Assembly (NCBI RefSeq): GCF_016618195.1
Contig: NZ_CP067099.1
Coordinates: forward strand, 3,720,001-3,784,000
DNA length: 64,000 nt
From: Providencia manganoxydans
GTDB taxonomy: Bacteria; Pseudomonadota; Gammaproteobacteria; Enterobacterales; Enterobacteriaceae
Direction: 5' to 3'
Shown here: positions 63,951 through 64,000 of the stretch, in pieces
Layout: every line of letters begins with the position of its first letter
Numbering within the stretch: position 1 is the first letter of the stretch
Program-made: the position numbers and the translations under genes
Notes under the pieces: generated by a model
The model's input: the letters and a program-made list of their open reading frames with translations, nothing else
Database searches by the model: none
Told to the model about the DNA's origin: nothing

Positions 63951-64000
63951 ATGGCACTGACTGACGCTAAAATTCGGGCGGCTAAACCCGATGTGAAATC
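63951..64000 (+). CDS. Second tyrosine integrase, N-terminus only
   Basis: The frame reads MALTDAKIRAAKPDVK to the window edge. This is the typical N-terminus of P4/CP4-57-type integrases (DUF4102 arm-binding domain), with AGGA upstream. It begins 195 bp after attR, so a second island sits in tandem at the same tRNA-Phe site and continues outside the window. Confidence 0.85.
   Translation, partial: MALTDAKIRAAKPDVK

Overview
The window is chromosomal DNA from a low-GC enteric gammaproteobacterium. The proteins read closest to Morganellaceae, and Providencia is the most likely genus. This rests on gene content, on gene order shared with E. coli (zntA-tusA-yhhQ; epmA-frdABCD ... sugE ... efp-epmB-yjeI-groEL/ES-fxsA-aspA-dcuA; yjdC-tRNA-Phe) and on AT-rich intergenic DNA. 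It is not a species call.

Positions 1-13.9 kb hold the end of zntA, an Rpn-family nuclease with a probable internal antitoxin start, tusA, yhhQ behind a candidate preQ1-I riboswitch, dhaKL (no dhaM or dhaR beside it), and the glycerol-3-phosphate regulon: glpACB divergent from glpT-glpQ, with CRP-like and GlpR-like sites between. epmA and frdABCD follow, to 18.0 kb. Together these serve anaerobic glycerol use and fumarate respiration. aspA and dcuA at 44-47 kb supply fumarate and C4-dicarboxylate exchange.

Positions 18.1-27.0 kb are the most unusual chromosomal stretch. It is an AT-rich array, all on the minus strand, of four paralogous MFS transporters (MHS/ProP-like) and four paralogous regulators with a LuxR-type HTH, plus two decayed fragments of the same families. 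A Ner-like regulator lies divergent at its upstream end. It interrupts the frdD-to-sugE neighbourhood. I do not recognise this as a described system. The paralogy, the alternation and the recombination scars are visible in the sequence.

Positions 28-50.9 kb hold sugE under a guanidine-II riboswitch, eamA, btsT-yjiX, a D-galactonate operon (dgoRKAD) extended with a non-DgoT MFS transporter and a 2-hydroxyacid dehydrogenase, divergent efp/epmB, a yjeI-like lipoprotein, groES-groEL with a sigma-32-type promoter, fxsA, aspA, dcuA, a glycerate kinase, ybbY, yjdC and tRNA-Phe.

Positions 50.9-63.8 kb are an integrated island bounded by a 31-bp direct repeat of the tRNA-Phe 3' end. It carries a tyrosine integrase, a P4-type primase-helicase, a complete T6SS Rhs module (Eag-type chaperone, PAAR-Rhs effector with a GIY-YIG nuclease tip, Imm26-like immunity protein), a RadC-family protein, a serine resolvase and two membrane or exported proteins of unknown role. 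Directly after attR a second tyrosine integrase begins at 63951, so islands are stacked in tandem at this tRNA. A MITE-like 125-140 bp repeat with inverted ends occurs at least seven times in intergenic positions across the first 49 kb. No CRISPR array, rRNA or classical insertion sequence was seen.
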